Source: Maribacter sp. (GTDB lineage Bacteria > Bacteroidota > Bacteroidia > Flavobacteriales > Flavobacteriaceae). From it: a DNA stretch of 8,300 nucleotides. The notes beneath the pieces are model-generated. The model was not told the DNA's origin, did no database searches, and saw only the letters and a list, made by a program, of their open reading frames with translations. The first letter of the stretch is position 1, and each line of letters begins with the position of its first letter. The translations under genes were made by a program, and so were the position numbers. The stretch spans positions 1 through 8,300 of the forward strand of contig JANQUX010000080.1 in NCBI GenBank assembly GCA_030730545.1. The letters are read 5' to 3'. This document shows positions 6,805-8,300 of this stretch, piece by piece.

Positions 6805-7416
6805 ATGGGGTTTTTAGATATTTTATTTGGTGGTGGCAAAAAGAAGGTTTCGAAAGAAACTGCGGAGACGCGAGGCGATCATATGCCAGATTTAAATATT
6901 CCTGTTGATGAAAAGTTTACCATTCATTTTAAACAGAATGGAGGTAAATTTATTTATTGCGATTCTGATATTGAAGTATCTAGGGCAATACAAAATATTG
7001 TCACTGAAAATAATTGGGAGAGTGAGCCTTTCTTTGTTCTCAATGAAAGGCTAGCCCAAAAATTTTCGAAAGAACCCATCACTTTTACAAATAAAGTACG
7101 TGAAAGTGAAGTGTTTTTCACAACTTGCGAGCATTTAATAGCACAAAATGGCAGTATTCTTGTCTGCTCAAATCAACTACACGAGAAAAAAGTAAATGAA
7201 CTACCAAGTAACGTTGTAGTTTTTGCTACTACTAGCCAGCTGGTAGAATCTATTGGTGAAGGTTTAAAGACCATCAAAAAGAGATACGGCCAAAAAATTC
7301 CGGCCAATATAACAACCTTAAAACACTTTAAAGCTACCGCAGAGAACTCAGATGATTTTCTAACGTATGGTAGTAGTACTAAAAATCTTTATCTTTTACT
7401 TCTGGAAGATTTATAG
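6805..7416 (+). CDS. LUD-domain (LutC/YkgG-like) protein
   Basis: The 203-residue protein resembles the LUD domain of LutC/YkgG, a subunit of the LutABC L-lactate oxidation complex. The clearest similarity is TTCEHLIAQNGSILVCSNQ (106-124), equivalent to the family's EADAAIAETGT region, followed by the strand/helix unit ELPSNVVVFATTSQLVESI (132-150). The C-terminus YGSSTKNLYLLLLEDL only partly keeps the family's GPSxTADIE...GxHGP end, so it is divergent. It begins MGFLDILFGGGKKK, a short amphipathic segment that might touch the membrane. No LutA or LutB gene is adjacent, so a lactate role is doubtful. It lies 41 bases after ftsH and 1 base before cdsA, within one operon. The function is unknown. 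Confidence 0.8.
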   Translation: MGFLDILFGGGKKKVSKETAETRGDHMPDLNIPVDEKFTIHFKQNGGKFIYCDSDIEVSRAIQNIVTENNWESEPFFVLNERLAQKFSKEPITFTNKVRESEVFFTTCEHLIAQNGSILVCSNQLHEKKVNELPSNVVVFATTSQLVESIGEGLKTIKKRYGQKIPANITTLKHFKATAENSDDFLTYGSSTKNLYLLLLEDL

Positions 7417-7417
7417 T

Positions 7418-8221
7418 ATGAAAGAAATTTTAAGAAGATCGCTTACTGGGGCTGTCTACATTATTTTATTATTGTCAGCAGTTTTTTTAAGCTCTGATGC
7501 ATTCGATTTTTTATTTATGACCTTTGGTCTAGCCTGTCTTTATGAATATAAGAAGCTAGTTCGCCTAAAAGGGTACCATATTTTTGCTGCCTATTTAGCA
7601 CTGTGGTGGGCATTTATTTATTTAGTAAAAGATCAGCAAATAATAAATATTTTAATGCTGATTACCATTGTGGTGGATATTTATCTTCTTTATAATCTTT
7701 TCAGCAAAAAACCATTGCAGTTCAATACACCCCTAAAGTTATTAGTGGGGTTGTTTTATATTGGCGGCGGATGTATTTTTTTAACCATGATACCTTACAA
7801 AAATGATGCTTTTGCAAAATTACTTATCATGGGTATTTTTATTCTTATTTGGGTGAATGATTCTTTTGCTTACCTGGTAGGTAAAAGTATTGGTAGAACT
7901 AAATTATTTCCTTCCGTTTCTCCCAAGAAAACTGTTGAAGGTACTTTAGGAGGTTTTATATTTGCATTAGCTGCGGCATATTTAATGGCTACTTTTGAAT
8001 CACTAATTAGTCCAATTCAATGGATGATACTTGCAACTGTTATTGTAGTAGCAGGTAGTTTAGGTGATTTGATTGAATCTAAATTCAAAAGAACTGCAGG
8101 TGTTAAAGATAGTGGTGCTATCTTGCCGGGGCATGGCGGTATGCTAGATAGATTAGACAGTTTGGTATTTGCAGCACCGTTTGCTTATTTAACTTTAAAT
8201 ATATTCAGTTATGTTTCATAG
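7418..8221 (+). CDS. cdsA: Phosphatidate cytidylyltransferase (CDP-diglyceride synthase)
   Basis: CdsA converts phosphatidate and CTP to CDP-diacylglycerol, the branch-point precursor of all phospholipids, in the inner membrane. I chose the ATG at 7418 (MKEILRRSLTGAVYI, 267 residues), 1 base after the LUD stop; a start at 7367 would overlap that gene by 50 bases and add 17 residues with no counterpart in the family. Several hydrophobic membrane segments fill the first 200 residues. Two family hallmarks are present: NDSFAYLVGKSIGR...SPKKTVEG at about 147-175 and the CDP-DAG synthase signature at 221-247 (SKFKR, KDSG, PGHGGMLDRLD), with the metal-binding Asp residues intact. The last 11 bases overlap the psd start, which indicates translational coupling. 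Confidence 0.96.
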   Translation: MKEILRRSLTGAVYIILLLSAVFLSSDAFDFLFMTFGLACLYEYKKLVRLKGYHIFAAYLALWWAFIYLVKDQQIINILMLITIVVDIYLLYNLFSKKPLQFNTPLKLLVGLFYIGGGCIFLTMIPYKNDAFAKLLIMGIFILIWVNDSFAYLVGKSIGRTKLFPSVSPKKTVEGTLGGFIFALAAAYLMATFESLISPIQWMILATVIVVAGSLGDLIESKFKRTAGVKDSGAILPGHGGMLDRLDSLVFAAPFAYLTLNIFSYVS

Positions 8222-8300
8222 GGAGGGACAAAAAATAATATTATTTTCATTTGTAATTATTGGCGCCAGTATTCTATTGGCCCATTTCTTTATTGATATC
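8211..8300 (+). CDS. psd: Phosphatidylserine decarboxylase family protein, 5' end only
   Basis: An open frame begins at the ATG at 8211, inside the last codons of cdsA in another frame, and runs off the window after 30 codons. The N-terminus MFHREGQKIILFSFVIIGAS followed by a hydrophobic stretch fits the start of Bacteroidota phosphatidylserine decarboxylase family proteins (MFHKEG... then one membrane segment). The enzyme turns phosphatidylserine into phosphatidylethanolamine using a pyruvoyl group made by self-cleavage; that catalytic part lies beyond the window. The position after cdsA agrees with the phospholipid pathway, since phosphatidylserine is made from CDP-diacylglycerol. The identification relies on the N-terminal pattern and context. 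Confidence 0.8.
   Translation, partial: MFHREGQKIILFSFVIIGASILLAHFFIDI

Overview
The window is an AT-rich, densely packed stretch of bacterial chromosome. Everything recognisable points to Bacteroidota, most likely a marine-type Flavobacteriaceae: lysine/asparagine/isoleucine-rich proteins, TAnnTTTG-type -7 promoter elements instead of TATAAT, almost no Shine-Dalgarno sequences before start codons, and the neighbour set pyrE / SRPBCC / birA / rsfS / ftsH / LUD / cdsA / psd. The genus cannot be fixed from the sequence alone. There is no sign of mobile DNA, phage, CRISPR or RNA genes.

Layout. Positions 1-99 hold the last 32 codons of an unidentified gene. Next comes a secreted M14-type zinc carypeptidase-like lipoprotein (166-1908, +). 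A NUDIX hydrolase (1911-2501, -) meets it tail to tail and lies head to head with pyrE (2509-3153, +). pyrE is followed after 2 bases by a small SRPBCC-fold protein (3156-3548, +), whose stop codon overlaps that of the convergent birA (3545-4276, -). After a 93-base divergent intergenic region, a five-gene same-strand run begins: rsfS (4370-4744), ftsH (4757-6763), a LUD-domain protein (6805-7416), cdsA (7418-8221) and the start of a phosphatidylserine decarboxylase gene (8211 to the window end).

How the genes work together. pyrE makes OMP in de novo pyrimidine synthesis, and the NUDIX enzyme probably hydrolyses a nucleoside-diphosphate derivative. BirA attaches biotin to acetyl-CoA carboxylase, the first step of fatty acid synthesis. 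The rsfS-ftsH-LUD-cdsA-psd run joins ribosome silencing, membrane protein quality control and phospholipid synthesis (CDP-diacylglycerol formation, and phosphatidylethanolamine formation by Psd). A shared membrane-homeostasis theme is plausible but inferred.

Overall this is ordinary core genome. I found no convincing undescribed system. The points most worth a second look are the nearly zero-length divergent NUDIX/pyrE start region with a -7 element that would give pyrE an almost leaderless mRNA, a perfect 10-bp inverted repeat inside birA, the atypical orphan LUD protein in the ftsH-cdsA operon, and the uncharacterised SRPBCC protein tied to pyrE.
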